Counted from the first letter of the stretch, positions 7,354 to 16,370 are shown. The stretch: DNA of 64,000 nt from JBGVSA01 sp049840475 (GCA_049840475.1 JASGKX010000003.1:620001-684000), one strand, 5' to 3'. Made by a program: numbers and translations. Notes: generated from the letters alone by a model not told the origin.

Positions 7354-8898
7354 ATGTTCAAAGCCGCCACGCTTCGCGTCTTTCTGACCCTGCACACCTG
7401 GACTGGAATCTGCGCCGGTCTCGCGTTGTTCGTCGCCTTCTACGCCGGCGCCATCACCATGTTCCACGGCGAATTGCATGGTTGGGAGAAACGCCCGACC
7501 ACGCAGATCGTGCAAGACGACGACGGCACCGCCCTGGTCGCAGCACTCCACGCCAAGTACCCGGAAGCGCGCAGCAACTTCGCCATCCAGCCTGCCACCG
7601 ACGAATCGCCGACGCCGTATGCGTGGTGGATCGACAAAAGCGGCCAGTGGCAGCACGCCTCGCTCGCCGAGCTGCGGGGTGAGGCGCACGACGATGGCGC
7701 TTCGGTGATATCGGAACTCGTCAACGAACTGCACTACACGCTGGGGATTCCCGGCGTGGGCATTTACCTGATGGGCATCGTCAGCATGCTGTATGGCGTG
7801 GCGCTCATTTCGGGCGTGATCATTCATCTGCCGACGCTGGTAAAAGACCTTTTCGCGCTGCGCGTGGGCAAAAACCTCAAGCGCATGTGGCAGGACGCAC
7901 ATAACGTGGTCGGCATCCTCAGCCTGCCGTTCCATGTGATCTTCGCCGTCACCGGCACGGTGTTATGCCTGAGCCTGGTGATCATGGCCACCTTCAACAC
8001 GCTGGCCTACAACGGCAAGCTGACGGCCGAAACCAATCGCGTCATGGGACATGGCGTCGTGCGCAAGCCGGCTGGCGAGGCGGCGCCGATGCTGTCGCCA
8101 ATGCAGGTCGTCGAACATGCGCGTACCGTGCAGCGCGACTTCATTCCGGTGTGGATCGCATTCGAAAACTACGGCGACCGCGCCGCTTTCGTCGAAGTGC
8201 GCGGCGAGACGCCCGGTGCGCTTGGCACCTACGGCGGCATTACGGTCAACGCCTCGACGGGTGAGATCCTCACCGTTCAGGTCGGTGGCCAGCGCGACGC
8301 CAATCACGCGCTGCTGGCCGGCGTGTATGGCCTGCATTTCGGCAGCTACGGCGGCTTTGCCGTCCGCGTGTTGTATTTCGTGCTCGGGCTGATGGGCGCG
8401 CTGCTGTTCTACAGCGGCAACCTGCTGTGGATCGAATCGCGCCGCAAGCGGAAGCAGGCTCATCAGACGGGCCCGGTGCGGTTCATGGCACGCCTGACGG
8501 TGGGCGTGTGTTTTGGTCTGGCGGCCGGCATTGCCGCCGCGCTCGTCGCCAATCAGGTCGCCATCGCCGTGGGCGGCAACATCGGCCTGTCGGAGCGCGC
8601 CGCATGCTTTGGCACGTGGCTCGCCTGCCTGATCTGGGCCTTTGTGCGCGACCCAGCTCGCGCGAGTTTCGAGCTGCCCTACTTTGCCGCCGCCCTGTCG
8701 TTGGCCGTGCCTGTGGTCAATATCGCCCTGCACGGCGGCATGATTGCGGCCGGCGGACATGACGCTAGCGCGTTCATCGTCATCGATGTGATGTCCGCTG
8801 CGCTGGCAGCCGGTTTGTACGCGCTGGGCCGCGCAGCCCGTCGCCGCGCCCGTGACGGTCAGCCCAACAGCGTGTGGGCACTGCGCCCGGCAACCTGA
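7354..8898 (+). CDS. PepSY-associated TM helix protein (PiuB / iron-regulated membrane protein type)
   Basis: 514 residues. A first TM helix lies at about residues 10-33 (LHTWTGICAGLALFVAFYAG, the conserved HxWxG of PepSY-TM proteins). A periplasmic region, a second TM near residue 140 and a further helix near 195 (LSLPFHVIFAVTGTVLCLSL) follow. Next come a PepSY-type domain at about 245-320 and a C-terminal set of four to five helices. Such proteins are thought to reduce or handle ferric siderophores at the inner membrane. It ends a three-gene cassette with a Fur-like site in front. No TonB-dependent receptor is adjacent, so the substrate is not indicated. Confidence 0.85.
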   Translation: MFKAATLRVFLTLHTWTGICAGLALFVAFYAGAITMFHGELHGWEKRPTTQIVQDDDGTALVAALHAKYPEARSNFAIQPATDESPTPYAWWIDKSGQWQHASLAELRGEAHDDGASVISELVNELHYTLGIPGVGIYLMGIVSMLYGVALISGVIIHLPTLVKDLFALRVGKNLKRMWQDAHNVVGILSLPFHVIFAVTGTVLCLSLVIMATFNTLAYNGKLTAETNRVMGHGVVRKPAGEAAPMLSPMQVVEHARTVQRDFIPVWIAFENYGDRAAFVEVRGETPGALGTYGGITVNASTGEILTVQVGGQRDANHALLAGVYGLHFGSYGGFAVRVLYFVLGLMGALLFYSGNLLWIESRRKRKQAHQTGPVRFMARLTVGVCFGLAAGIAAALVANQVAIAVGGNIGLSERAACFGTWLACLIWAFVRDPARASFELPYFAAALSLAVPVVNIALHGGMIAAGGHDASAFIVIDVMSAALAAGLYALGRAARRRARDGQPNSVWALRPAT

Positions 8899-9005
8899 AT
8901 CCACGGCGTTTTTTTGAGAACGGCATTATTTGCCGCCCTTTTCACGCGCTTATCGGCGGCTGAAAAATCCCCGCGCTCGATAAGCTGCACACAGTTCCAT
9001 TCACC

Positions 9006-9449
9006 GTGTGCAGTGTCGTGAAGCCGATTCTCCTGCGGGCCGCGCCCGTCGCTTTTCTTGCCCTGAGCCCTGTTGCCCGCGCTGCGGACGGTTCGCTGTC
9101 AGCTGCCGGCAGCCTGTTGCAGATGTTGTTTGGCTTGGCCGTGGTACTGGCAGCCTTGTTCGGCGCGCTACGCCTGCTGCGCCGTGTGCAGGGTTCGCGC
9201 CCCGGGCTGGCCGGCAATCTGAAGGTGCTCAGCGCGACAGCGGTCGGCCCCCGCGAGCGCGTGGTGCTGGTGTCGGTTGCCGATAAGGTGCTGGTGCTCG
9301 GCGTGGCGCCGGGGCACATCAATGCCTTGCATACGCTCGATGCTGCCGATCTGCCCGCCGCGCCCGAAGCCGCCGCGCCGACATTGCCGAGCGCCGATTT
9401 CGCTGCCCGCCTCAAGCAGTTGCTGGAGGGCAAGCGCAATGCGCGCTGA
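9006..9449 (+). CDS. fliO: FliO, flagellar export-gate assembly protein
   Basis: About 147 residues from GTG 9006 (another GTG at 9018 is equally possible). It has a signal-like N-terminus ending VARAADG, then one TM helix near residues 38-60 (LFGLAVVLAALFGALRLLRR). A small cytoplasmic domain follows with LKVLSATAVGPRERVVLVSVADKVLVLGV, the FliO/MopB hallmark. FliO assists assembly of the FliP5-FliQ4-FliR export gate. Its last 11 bp overlap fliP. A promoter must lie in the 107 bp upstream or readthrough must come from the PepSY cassette, because fliO is cut off from fliN. Confidence 0.93.
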   Translation: MCSVVKPILLRAAPVAFLALSPVARAADGSLSAAGSLLQMLFGLAVVLAALFGALRLLRRVQGSRPGLAGNLKVLSATAVGPRERVVLVSVADKVLVLGVAPGHINALHTLDAADLPAAPEAAAPTLPSADFAARLKQLLEGKRNAR

Positions 9450-10188
9450 ACGCTTCGTTCGCGCCGGTCTGGTTGCAGCCTTGGCGTTGCTGCCCGCGCT
9501 GGCGGCCGCGCAGGCCCTGCCGGCACTAACCAGCGTGCCCGGCCCGGGCGGTTCGACGACCTACAGCCTGTCGGTGCAGACGCTGCTGATGCTGACAGCG
9601 CTGAGCTTCATCCCGGCCGTGATGCTGATGATGACGAGCTTCACGCGCATCATCATCGTGATGTCGCTGCTGCGTCATGCGCTTGGCACGCAGACTTCGC
9701 CGCCCAATCAGGTGATCGTCGGCCTGTCGCTGTTCCTGACTTTCTTCGTGATGTCGCCGACCATCGACCGCGTGTACCAGGAAGCATGGGTGCCGTTGTC
9801 CCGCAATGAGATCCAGTTCGACGAGGCCATGACGCGCGCCACCGTGCCGCTCAAGACCTTCATGTTGCGCCAGGTGCGAGAGCCCGACCTGTCGCTGTTC
9901 TCCAAGCTCGCCAAGACGCCGAAAGTGGAAAAGGCCGATGACCTGCCGCTGCGCGTGGTCGTGCCGGCCTTCGTGACGAGCGAGCTGAAAACCGCCTTCC
10001 AGATCGGTTTCATCATCTTCATTCCGTTCCTCATCATCGACATGGTGGTGGCATCCGTACTCATGTCGATGGGGATGATGATGATGTCGCCGGTCATCGT
10101 CTCCCTGCCCTTCAAGATCATGCTGTTCGTGCTCGTGGATGGCTGGAATCTGTTGGTTACATCGCTGGTAACGAGTTTCGGGAGCTGA
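9439..10188 (+). CDS. fliP: FliP, flagellar type III export gate protein
   Basis: 249 residues from ATG 9439. There is a cleavable signal peptide (LVAALALLPALAAAQA), then a TM region with LTALSFIPAVMLMMTSFTRIIIVMSLLRHALGTQTSPPNQV, the FliP signature. The C-terminal pair of helices includes IGFIIFIPFLIIDMVVASVLMSMGMMMMSP. FliP is the core ring subunit of the gate. It overlaps fliO and sits 2 bp before fliQ. Confidence 0.97.
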   Translation: MRAERFVRAGLVAALALLPALAAAQALPALTSVPGPGGSTTYSLSVQTLLMLTALSFIPAVMLMMTSFTRIIIVMSLLRHALGTQTSPPNQVIVGLSLFLTFFVMSPTIDRVYQEAWVPLSRNEIQFDEAMTRATVPLKTFMLRQVREPDLSLFSKLAKTPKVEKADDLPLRVVVPAFVTSELKTAFQIGFIIFIPFLIIDMVVASVLMSMGMMMMSPVIVSLPFKIMLFVLVDGWNLLVTSLVTSFGS

Positions 10189-10190
10189 AC

Positions 10191-10460
10191 ATGACACCGA
10201 CTACTGTCGTCGCCCTCGGTCGCGAGGCGCTGGAATTGACCCTGCTGGTTGCCGCGCCGCTGTTCATCGCCGCGCTGGTCACCGGCCTGATCGTGAGCAT
10301 TCTGCAAGCGGCCACGCAGATCAACGAAATGACCCTGTCGTTCGTGCCCAAGCTGGTGGTGATCTTCGGCACGCTGATCGTGGCCGGCCCGTGGATGATC
10401 ACGATGCTGACGGACTACATCCGCCGGCTGTTCGAATCGATCCCCACGCTGATCGGATAG
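10191..10460 (+). CDS. fliQ: FliQ, flagellar type III export gate protein
   Basis: 89 residues, the standard FliQ size, with two membrane helices (LLVAAPLFIAALVTGLIVSILQA and LVVIFGTLIVAGPWMITML) flanking the conserved QAATQINEMTLSFVPK loop. FliQ forms a hairpin that wraps the FliP-FliR core. It starts 2 bp after fliP and ends 6 bp before fliR. Confidence 0.97.
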   Translation: MTPTTVVALGREALELTLLVAAPLFIAALVTGLIVSILQAATQINEMTLSFVPKLVVIFGTLIVAGPWMITMLTDYIRRLFESIPTLIG

Positions 10461-10466
10461 CGCAGC

Positions 10467-11252
10467 ATGTTGTCTGTCACCAGCGCGCAACTGTCGGCGC
10501 TGCTCGTCACCTGGCTGTATCCGCTGGCCCGCGTGCTGGGTCTCATGAGCGTGGCGCCGTTGTTCGGCAATCAGGCGATGCCACGACGGATACGCCTTGC
10601 GGCAGGGCTGGCCATTACGTTCGCGCTGGTCGGCGCCCTGCCCGCGGCGCCCGACATCGATCCGGGCAGCTATGTCGGGATGGCGGCGTTCGTGATGCAG
10701 ATTCTCATCGGCGTCGGCATGGGCATGGTGATGCGCGTGGTGTTCGCCGCGACCGATGTCGCCGGTGAAATCATCGGCATGGAAATGGGTTTGTCGTTCG
10801 CGACTTTTTTCGACCCGCAGAGCCAGGGGCAGACCTCTGTGATTGCCGAGTTCATCGGCCTGCTGACGACGCTGGTGTTCCTGTCGTTCAACGGCCACCT
10901 GCTCGTCATCGACGTACTGGCGCGCAGCTTTGAGTGGTTGCCGGTGGATTCGCGTCCGCTTGCCGCCCGTGGCTGGATGGCGCTGGTGAGTACCGGCATG
11001 ACGATGTTTGCGGCAGGCGTGTTGTTGTCGCTGCCCATCGTCGCCGCGCTGCTCATCACCAACATCGCACTGGGCGTGCTCACGCGCGCCGCACCTCAGT
11101 TGAACATTTTCTCGCTGGGCTTCCCGATCACTTGCACGATCGGCTTTCTGCTTCTGCTGCTATCGATGAACGTCATGGCGCCCGTGCTGCAATCGCTCTT
11201 CGATAGAGGATTCGACTTACTGGCGATGGTGGTCAAGGCCTGGCATCCATAG
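10467..11252 (+). CDS. fliR: FliR, flagellar type III export gate protein
   Basis: 261 residues with six hydrophobic helices. Family features include an N-terminal helix ending RVLGLMSVAPLFG, the GEIIGMEMGLSFATFFDPQSQGQ segment and LGVLTRAAPQLNIFSLGFPITCTIGF near the C-terminus. FliR closes the FliPQR gate. It is the last gene of the left flagellar block; the next genes are on the other strand, and the 65-bp gap shows no clear terminator. Confidence 0.97.
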   Translation: MLSVTSAQLSALLVTWLYPLARVLGLMSVAPLFGNQAMPRRIRLAAGLAITFALVGALPAAPDIDPGSYVGMAAFVMQILIGVGMGMVMRVVFAATDVAGEIIGMEMGLSFATFFDPQSQGQTSVIAEFIGLLTTLVFLSFNGHLLVIDVLARSFEWLPVDSRPLAARGWMALVSTGMTMFAAGVLLSLPIVAALLITNIALGVLTRAAPQLNIFSLGFPITCTIGFLLLLLSMNVMAPVLQSLFDRGFDLLAMVVKAWHP

Positions 11253-11317
11253 GGCGCGCGCAATTCCGGCCCCGTGCGCGGCAATCGCATCGCTTTGCGA
11301 AACGACGACGTTGCCCG

Positions 11318-12616
11318 TCAGGCCTTGCCGATCAGTCGCTCTTCGAGCGCCTCGCGAAGCTCTTCCACCGCTTCAGTCCAATCGCCGAGACTACGCTGGC
11401 GGAACAAACGGGCTGACGGATACCAGGGGCTGTCGTTGCGGTCTTCGAGCCAACGCCAGTCCGGATAGATATACGGCAACACGCAGACAGATTTGCCCAG
11501 CGCGCCGGCAAGGTGTGCGATGGACGTGTTGACCGCAATGACGATATCCAGCCCATCGATGGCCGCAGCGGTGTCGTCGAAGGTCTGGAAATGCGAACCA
11601 AGGTCGATCAGTGGTGTGGTGTTGGTCGCCAGTTCGTCCGCACCGCGCCCCTTCTGCAGCGAGTACCAGGCAATGCCTTCGAGCTCCCACAACGGGGCCA
11701 GCGCATGCAACGGAATGGAGCGACGGGCGTCGCGGCCGAATGTCGGATTGCCTGCCCACGCAATGCCGACACGCAAGCGCCCTTGTGCGTCGGCGTCGAT
11801 GCGCTGCTGCCAGTGCGCGCGGCTGGCTTCATCGGAGTGGATATAACGCGATTGGCCGGGGATGGTGTCGAGTTGCGTCCCCACCACCGACGCAAAGCTC
11901 ATGACGTTGATCCAATAGTCATAATCGGCACTGTCCGCCTCCAGCAGCGAGTGCGCGACGCCGTCGGCGCGGGCGATCAAGGCACGGGTGGCACCGGAGA
12001 CCATCACGTTGACGGTCGCCCCAAGGTCGGCGGCGACACGCGCATAGCGGACGAACTGGAACAGGTCGCCAGCGCCTTGTTCGGTCAGCACGAGCAGTCT
12101 TTTTCCCGTCAGCGGCTCGCCTCGCCATTCGGGGCAGATCAGGTTGCCGCGGAACGATTCGTTACCCTTGATGCGGTTGCGCAGTTCGTAGAACTCCCAC
12201 GCTTTGGCATAGTCGCCCCGCCGCAAATGGATGGATGCAATGCCATGCCCGGCCTGCCCCCGCACGGATTCGTCATCGACTGCACGCTGGTAGCAATCCA
12301 GCGCTTCGTCGTAGCGCCCGGTGTTCTCCAGGCTGGTCCCGAGGTTGACGAGAATCGCCGGATGCCCAGGGCTGATTTCCAGCGCGCGGCGATAGCACGA
12401 CATCGCTTTGTCCGGATGTCCGAGCGAGTCCGTGCACAAGCCAAGATAAAACCATCCCTTGAGGCTCTTGGGATCGCGCGTGACGAGTCGCTCGAAGAAG
12501 AAGCACGCTTCGCTGAAACGGCGCGAGCGATTCAGTGCCAGCCCGGTTTCCAACAGGGTGTCATTGTCATCGAGCGCGGCGAGAAGACTTTCTATGTCGA
12601 TCTGTTTGCTGGACAT
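11318..12616 (-). CDS. TPR-containing glycosyltransferase-like protein (second of a pair)
   Basis: 432 residues from ATG 12616 (AAGGG 8 bp upstream). TPR repeats fill the first half (for example KSLKGWFYLGLCTDSLGHPDKAMSCYRRAL, then AILVNLGTSLENTGRYDEAL). The second half resembles a GT-B C-terminal domain of GT9/GT41 type, with VGIAWAGNPTFGRDARRSIPL, LDIVIAVNTSIAHLAGALGKSV and a WRW...SPWYPSARLFRQ ending. The catalytic region has N in place of the D of the usual IAVDTSVAHLAG. It begins 5 bp after its upstream paralogue. Related TPR-GT proteins modify flagellin in some Burkholderia, which is a plausible role beside fli genes but is inferred. Confidence 0.82.
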   Translation of the reverse strand: MSSKQIDIESLLAALDDNDTLLETGLALNRSRRFSEACFFFERLVTRDPKSLKGWFYLGLCTDSLGHPDKAMSCYRRALEISPGHPAILVNLGTSLENTGRYDEALDCYQRAVDDESVRGQAGHGIASIHLRRGDYAKAWEFYELRNRIKGNESFRGNLICPEWRGEPLTGKRLLVLTEQGAGDLFQFVRYARVAADLGATVNVMVSGATRALIARADGVAHSLLEADSADYDYWINVMSFASVVGTQLDTIPGQSRYIHSDEASRAHWQQRIDADAQGRLRVGIAWAGNPTFGRDARRSIPLHALAPLWELEGIAWYSLQKGRGADELATNTTPLIDLGSHFQTFDDTAAAIDGLDIVIAVNTSIAHLAGALGKSVCVLPYIYPDWRWLEDRNDSPWYPSARLFRQRSLGDWTEAVEELREALEERLIGKA

Positions 12617-12621
12617 GATGT

Positions 12622-14082
12622 TCACCCTTGCTTCGCTACGCCTGCCCGCCAATCGCGGATTGCGTGATGCAGGCTGGTGACGACGTTGCCCCACTGCCCG
12701 AGCGAGGTCTGACGGAATAGTCGTGCGGAGGGGTACCAGGGGCTGTCTTCGCGCCCGGTCATCCAGCGCCAATCTGGGTTGCCGGCCAACAATATCCACA
12801 CTGGCTTGCCAAGCGCGCCGGCCAGGTGCGCGACCGAGGTGTCGACAGCGATCACCAGATCGAGATTGGCGATGACGGCCGCCGTATCGGCAAAGCTCGC
12901 CAGATAGTCGCTGAGACAACACACGTAGCTGCCGCTGTCCAGTTGAGCCAGTTGCGCCTGCGCGGCGGTGCCTTTCTGCAATGCGAACCACGCAATATCG
13001 GGCGAGAGCATCGGTTCGAGTTCAGACAAGGAAATCGACCGGTAGTGATCGCGGGCGTGCAGCGGATTGCCGGCCCACACCAGCCCAACGCGCGGGCGGC
13101 CCCGTGCGATGCCATTCAATCGCTCGCGCCATGCCTTGGCCTTTGCCGGATCGGGGGTGATGTAGGGCTGCGCCGGCACCGAATCCACGGTGGTGCCGAA
13201 GCGGTATGGCAGGCTCATCATGAGCGCCCAGTAGTCGTAGTCCTTGGCGTCGCAGGTGATGTAGGCGTGATCGATTCCATCGACGCGGCTCATCACGTTG
13301 ACGAGCGCGGTAGACACCAGCGCATCAACGCGTGCGGCGCCACGCGCCTTGAGCAGCCGCGCGTAACGGATGAACTGGATTGCGTCGCCCGCTCCCTGCT
13401 CAGACGTGATCAGGACCTTGCGCCCTTCGAGCGGTTCGCCTTGCCATTCGGGGCAGACCATGTGGCCGGTGAATGAGCCTTTGCCCGGGACTTTTCGGCG
13501 ATATTCGAAATCGGCCCAGCCTGCCTCGAACTCGCCCATGCGCAGGCGCGACATCGACAGGTTGTGACGCGCCTGTGGTTCATCGGGATTGCACTGCACG
13601 GCTTTGGTGTGGTTCTCGTAGCCCAACGCGTGCTCTCCGCGACCTTCGTAGATCGAGCCGAGATTGACGTACGGCCCGACATGTTGCGGTGCGATCTCGA
13701 TGATGCGCTTGTACAGTTCGACGGCTTCGTCTTCGCGCCCCAACTCACGCAGGGTGAAAGCGAGATTGAAGAGCGCCACCACGTCGGCGGTGTTGAGCGC
13801 GACTGCGCGGGCCAGGTGCTGGCGGGCCAGTTCGTAGCGTTTGAGTTCCTTGAGCGCGCTGCCGAGCGTGAGCGTCGCTTCGAAAGAGTCCGCGTCGATT
13901 GCCACGGCCTGCAAGGCGTATTCGACGGATTCTTCGAACTTGCGCTCTTTCGACAGATGGCGGGCCAGTCTCAGCAGCGACGGGAAATGATCGGGCGCTG
14001 CCTTGACGGCTGCCCGCAGAGCGGTCTCGGTATCGGCCGGCGCAGCGTCGACCGCCGACGAAGGCGATTGGATTGCATCCAT
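12622..14082 (-). CDS. TPR-containing glycosyltransferase-like protein (first of a pair)
   Basis: 486 residues. Residues about 15-195 are TPR repeats (LRLARHLSKERKFEESVEYALQAV, LGSALKELKRYELARQHLARAV, LGREDEAVELYKRII). Residues about 215-480 form a GT-B-like domain with KVLITSEQGAGDAIQFIRYA, RPRVGLVWAGNPLHARDHYRSI and LVIAVDTSVAHLAGALGKPVW, ending in the DWRWMTGREDSPWYPSARLFRQ block. It closely parallels the gene 5 bp downstream, so the pair probably arose by duplication. A role in flagellin or surface glycosylation is inferred from family and position. TPR-only regulatory proteins are the main alternative. Confidence 0.85.
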   Translation of the reverse strand: MDAIQSPSSAVDAAPADTETALRAAVKAAPDHFPSLLRLARHLSKERKFEESVEYALQAVAIDADSFEATLTLGSALKELKRYELARQHLARAVALNTADVVALFNLAFTLRELGREDEAVELYKRIIEIAPQHVGPYVNLGSIYEGRGEHALGYENHTKAVQCNPDEPQARHNLSMSRLRMGEFEAGWADFEYRRKVPGKGSFTGHMVCPEWQGEPLEGRKVLITSEQGAGDAIQFIRYARLLKARGAARVDALVSTALVNVMSRVDGIDHAYITCDAKDYDYWALMMSLPYRFGTTVDSVPAQPYITPDPAKAKAWRERLNGIARGRPRVGLVWAGNPLHARDHYRSISLSELEPMLSPDIAWFALQKGTAAQAQLAQLDSGSYVCCLSDYLASFADTAAVIANLDLVIAVDTSVAHLAGALGKPVWILLAGNPDWRWMTGREDSPWYPSARLFRQTSLGQWGNVVTSLHHAIRDWRAGVAKQG

Positions 14083-14479
14083 TGTGTTTTGGCCTGGATT
14101 TCAAGTGGGGTCAGCGGGCGAATTTCGCACCTGGCAAGGTCCCGCGCCTTGCATTGGCGCAGCCGCGCACACGAAATCACAAGGCATCACGTTTCCACTC
14201 TAAGAAGCGTGGAAGTCCGCAATAAGAACTGACTTAACAATGCGTGAGAACTGCCCCCCAAACTCCAGCGACTCAGTGAAAACAACACCTTACGGTGATG
14301 TGGTGCCTGCAAGCCAAAGGACCATCCGAATGCGCTGTCGTCAATCCAGCACACTGCCCAATGGCGCGCTCCACCTTCTTTTTCGGGCCTGCGGCTTGCC
14401 CACGCGGGTGCCAAAAAGTAAACTCGGGCGGTTTATCAATCTGTAACAAGGCTGCATGCCCCCGCAAACGTCCAGGACA
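14083..14479 (+). other. Non-coding divergent promoter region between the TPR-GT pair and minC
   Basis: About 400 bp between a minus-strand and a plus-strand gene. No convincing ORF with a ribosome binding site, no sigma-28 or sigma-54 element and no tRNA were recognised. It must carry the promoters for both directions, but I could not place them reliably. Confidence 0.5.
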
Positions 14480-15241
14480 ATGCACAAACCCATTGAATTC
14501 AAAGCAGGATCCATCACCGCGATGACTGCGGTGATCCGTGAACTGGACAACGTGCGGCTGGCCGACAGCCTGCACACCATGATGGGCGGCATGGGCGAGT
14601 TTTTCGCCGATGAAGCCACGGTCATCGACCTGACCCAGCTGACCAGCGCTCCCAGCCGCGTGGACTGGGCCGGTCTGGGCAGCTTGTTGCGCCGTTACGG
14701 CCTGCAGCCGGTGGCACTCAAGGGCACGCCCGAACACTTGATCGAAAGCGCGCGCAAAGCAGGATTGGCCGTGCTTGGCGATGGCGCCGCCCGTGTCACT
14801 GCGGCGGAAAAGACCGCGCCAGTGGCGCCTGCTGCCGCCGAACCGGTCAAGGCCGAGCCCGCTCCGGCGCCTGTACCGGGGGCTACAACCATGATCATCG
14901 AGCGCCCCATCCGCTCGGGCCAGCAGATCTACGCCCGTGGCGGCGATCTGGTCATTCTCGGGGGCGTGAGCAACGGCGCTGAAGTCATCGCCGATGGCAG
15001 CATCCATTGCTATGGCCCGTTGCGTGGCCGCGCATTGGCCGGCGCGCAGGGGGACACCCGCGCTCGCCTGTTGTGCACGAATTTCGGTCCCGAGCTGGTT
15101 TCCATTGCGGGCGTGTATCGCACTTTCGAACGTGGCGTGCCAGAGAATCTGGCCGCCAAACCGGCCCATGCCGTGCTGCGCGAAGCTGCCGGCGGCAAGG
15201 GCGGGCACACTTTGAACATCGAACCGCTTCAGCTCGACTGA
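14480..15241 (+). CDS. minC: MinC, septum-site determining protein (FtsZ inhibitor)
   Basis: 253 residues from ATG 14480 (CCAGGA upstream). An in-frame ATG at 14456 would add eight residues, but MHKPIEFKAGSITA matches the usual MinC N-terminus. The N-terminal FtsZ-inhibiting domain (about 1-105) is followed by a Pro/Ala linker. The C-terminal beta-helix MinC domain begins near IIERPIRSGQQIYARGGDLVILGGVSNGAEVIADGSIHCYGPLRGRALAGAQGD and binds MinD. With minD and minE it forms the oscillating division-site selection system. Confidence 0.95.
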   Translation: MHKPIEFKAGSITAMTAVIRELDNVRLADSLHTMMGGMGEFFADEATVIDLTQLTSAPSRVDWAGLGSLLRRYGLQPVALKGTPEHLIESARKAGLAVLGDGAARVTAAEKTAPVAPAAAEPVKAEPAPAPVPGATTMIIERPIRSGQQIYARGGDLVILGGVSNGAEVIADGSIHCYGPLRGRALAGAQGDTRARLLCTNFGPELVSIAGVYRTFERGVPENLAAKPAHAVLREAAGGKGGHTLNIEPLQLD

Positions 15242-15273
15242 AGCGCCTCTAACCAGAATTGACAGGGGGAAAC

Positions 15274-16089
15274 GTGGCACGTGTCGTCGTCGTGACATCC
15301 GGCAAGGGGGGGGTCGGCAAGACCACCTCCAGTGCAAGCTTTGCAACCGGCCTCGCTTTGCGCGGCTTCAAGACCGCCGTGGTCGACTTCGATGTCGGCC
15401 TGCGTAACCTCGACCTCATCATGGGCTGCGAACGCCGCGTGGTGTACGACTTGATCAACGTGGTCAATGGCGAGGCGAACCTGCATCAGGCGCTCATCAA
15501 GGACAAGCACTGCGAAAACCTGTTCGTGCTGCCCGCCTCGCAGACGCGCGACAAGGATGCGCTCACCGAAGAAGGCGTGGAAAAGGTCCTGAAGGACCTT
15601 GAACATATGGGCTTCGAGTACATCGTGTGCGATTCGCCTGCAGGCATCGAACGCGGCGCCGTGATGGCGCTGACCTTCGCCGACGATGCGCTGGTGGTGA
15701 CCAACCCCGAAGTCTCTTCCATCCGCGACTCCGACCGCATTCTCGGCATTCTGCAAAGCAAGAGCCGCCGAGCCAAGGAAGGCCGTGAGCCGGTCAAGGA
15801 ACACCTGGTCATTACCCGCTATTCGGCCAAGCGCGTCGATGAGGGTGAAATGCTGTCGTACAAGGACGTGCAGGAACTCCTGCGCGTGCCGCTGATCGGC
15901 GTGATCCCGGAGTCCGAAACCGTGCTGCAGGCGTCCAACCAGGGCTCGCCTGTCATCCACATCAAGGACAGCGATGCGGCCGAAGCCTACGCGGATGTCG
16001 TGGCCCGCTTCCTGGGTGAAGACCGGGCGCTGCGTTTTGTCGCGTACGACAAGCCGGGCCTGCTCAAGCGCCTGTTCGGAGGTGCCTGA
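15274..16089 (+). CDS. minD: MinD, septum-site determining ATPase
   Basis: 271 residues from GTG 15274, which is preceded by AGGGGGAAAC; a TTG at 15259 is in frame but has no RBS. The deviant Walker A KGGVGKT is at residues 11-17. DFDVGLRNLDLIMGCERRVVYDL and the switch region DSPAGIERGA follow, and the protein ends in the amphipathic membrane-targeting helix LLKRLFGGA. MinD-ATP binds the membrane, recruits MinC and is released by MinE. It is 2 bp from minE. Confidence 0.98.
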   Translation: MARVVVVTSGKGGVGKTTSSASFATGLALRGFKTAVVDFDVGLRNLDLIMGCERRVVYDLINVVNGEANLHQALIKDKHCENLFVLPASQTRDKDALTEEGVEKVLKDLEHMGFEYIVCDSPAGIERGAVMALTFADDALVVTNPEVSSIRDSDRILGILQSKSRRAKEGREPVKEHLVITRYSAKRVDEGEMLSYKDVQELLRVPLIGVIPESETVLQASNQGSPVIHIKDSDAAEAYADVVARFLGEDRALRFVAYDKPGLLKRLFGGA

Positions 16090-16091
16090 CC

Positions 16092-16355
16092 ATGTCCTGG
16101 CTCGAACGACTCTTCGGCAACAAGCAACCGAAGTCCGCAGAACTGGCCAAGGAACGCCTCACGGTCGTCATCGCGCGCCAGCGCACCGACGACACGCGTC
16201 CGGACTTCCTCAACGCTTTGCAGCAGGATCTGATCGCCGTCATCTCGAAGTACGTCCCGATCAATCCGGACGACATCAAGGTCCAGCTTGAAAAGAAAGA
16301 CAACTTCGAGGTTCTCGAAGTCAACATCGTGATGCCGGAACAACCGGCGCGCTGA
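16092..16355 (+). CDS. minE: MinE, division-site topological specificity factor
   Basis: 87 residues. The N-terminal amphipathic membrane-binding segment MSWLERLFG is followed by the MinD-interacting helix/strand (AKERLTVVIARQR) and the dimerisation domain (DLIAVISKYVPI, VQLEKKDNFEVLEVNI). Length and order after minD are standard. MinE stimulates MinD ATPase and drives pole-to-pole oscillation. Confidence 0.98.
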   Translation: MSWLERLFGNKQPKSAELAKERLTVVIARQRTDDTRPDFLNALQQDLIAVISKYVPINPDDIKVQLEKKDNFEVLEVNIVMPEQPAR

Positions 16356-16370
16356 TCAAGCCACCTTCGC

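Noticed and set aside
8921..8940. CGGCA-TTATT-TGCCG hairpin after the PepSY gene
   Set aside because: Only a 5-bp stem followed by CCCTTTT; too weak to call a terminator.
8950..8990. Possible sigma-28 promoter (GCTCGATAA) ahead of fliO
   Set aside because: No TAAA-type -35 at the required 15-bp spacing; similarity limited to the -10 half.
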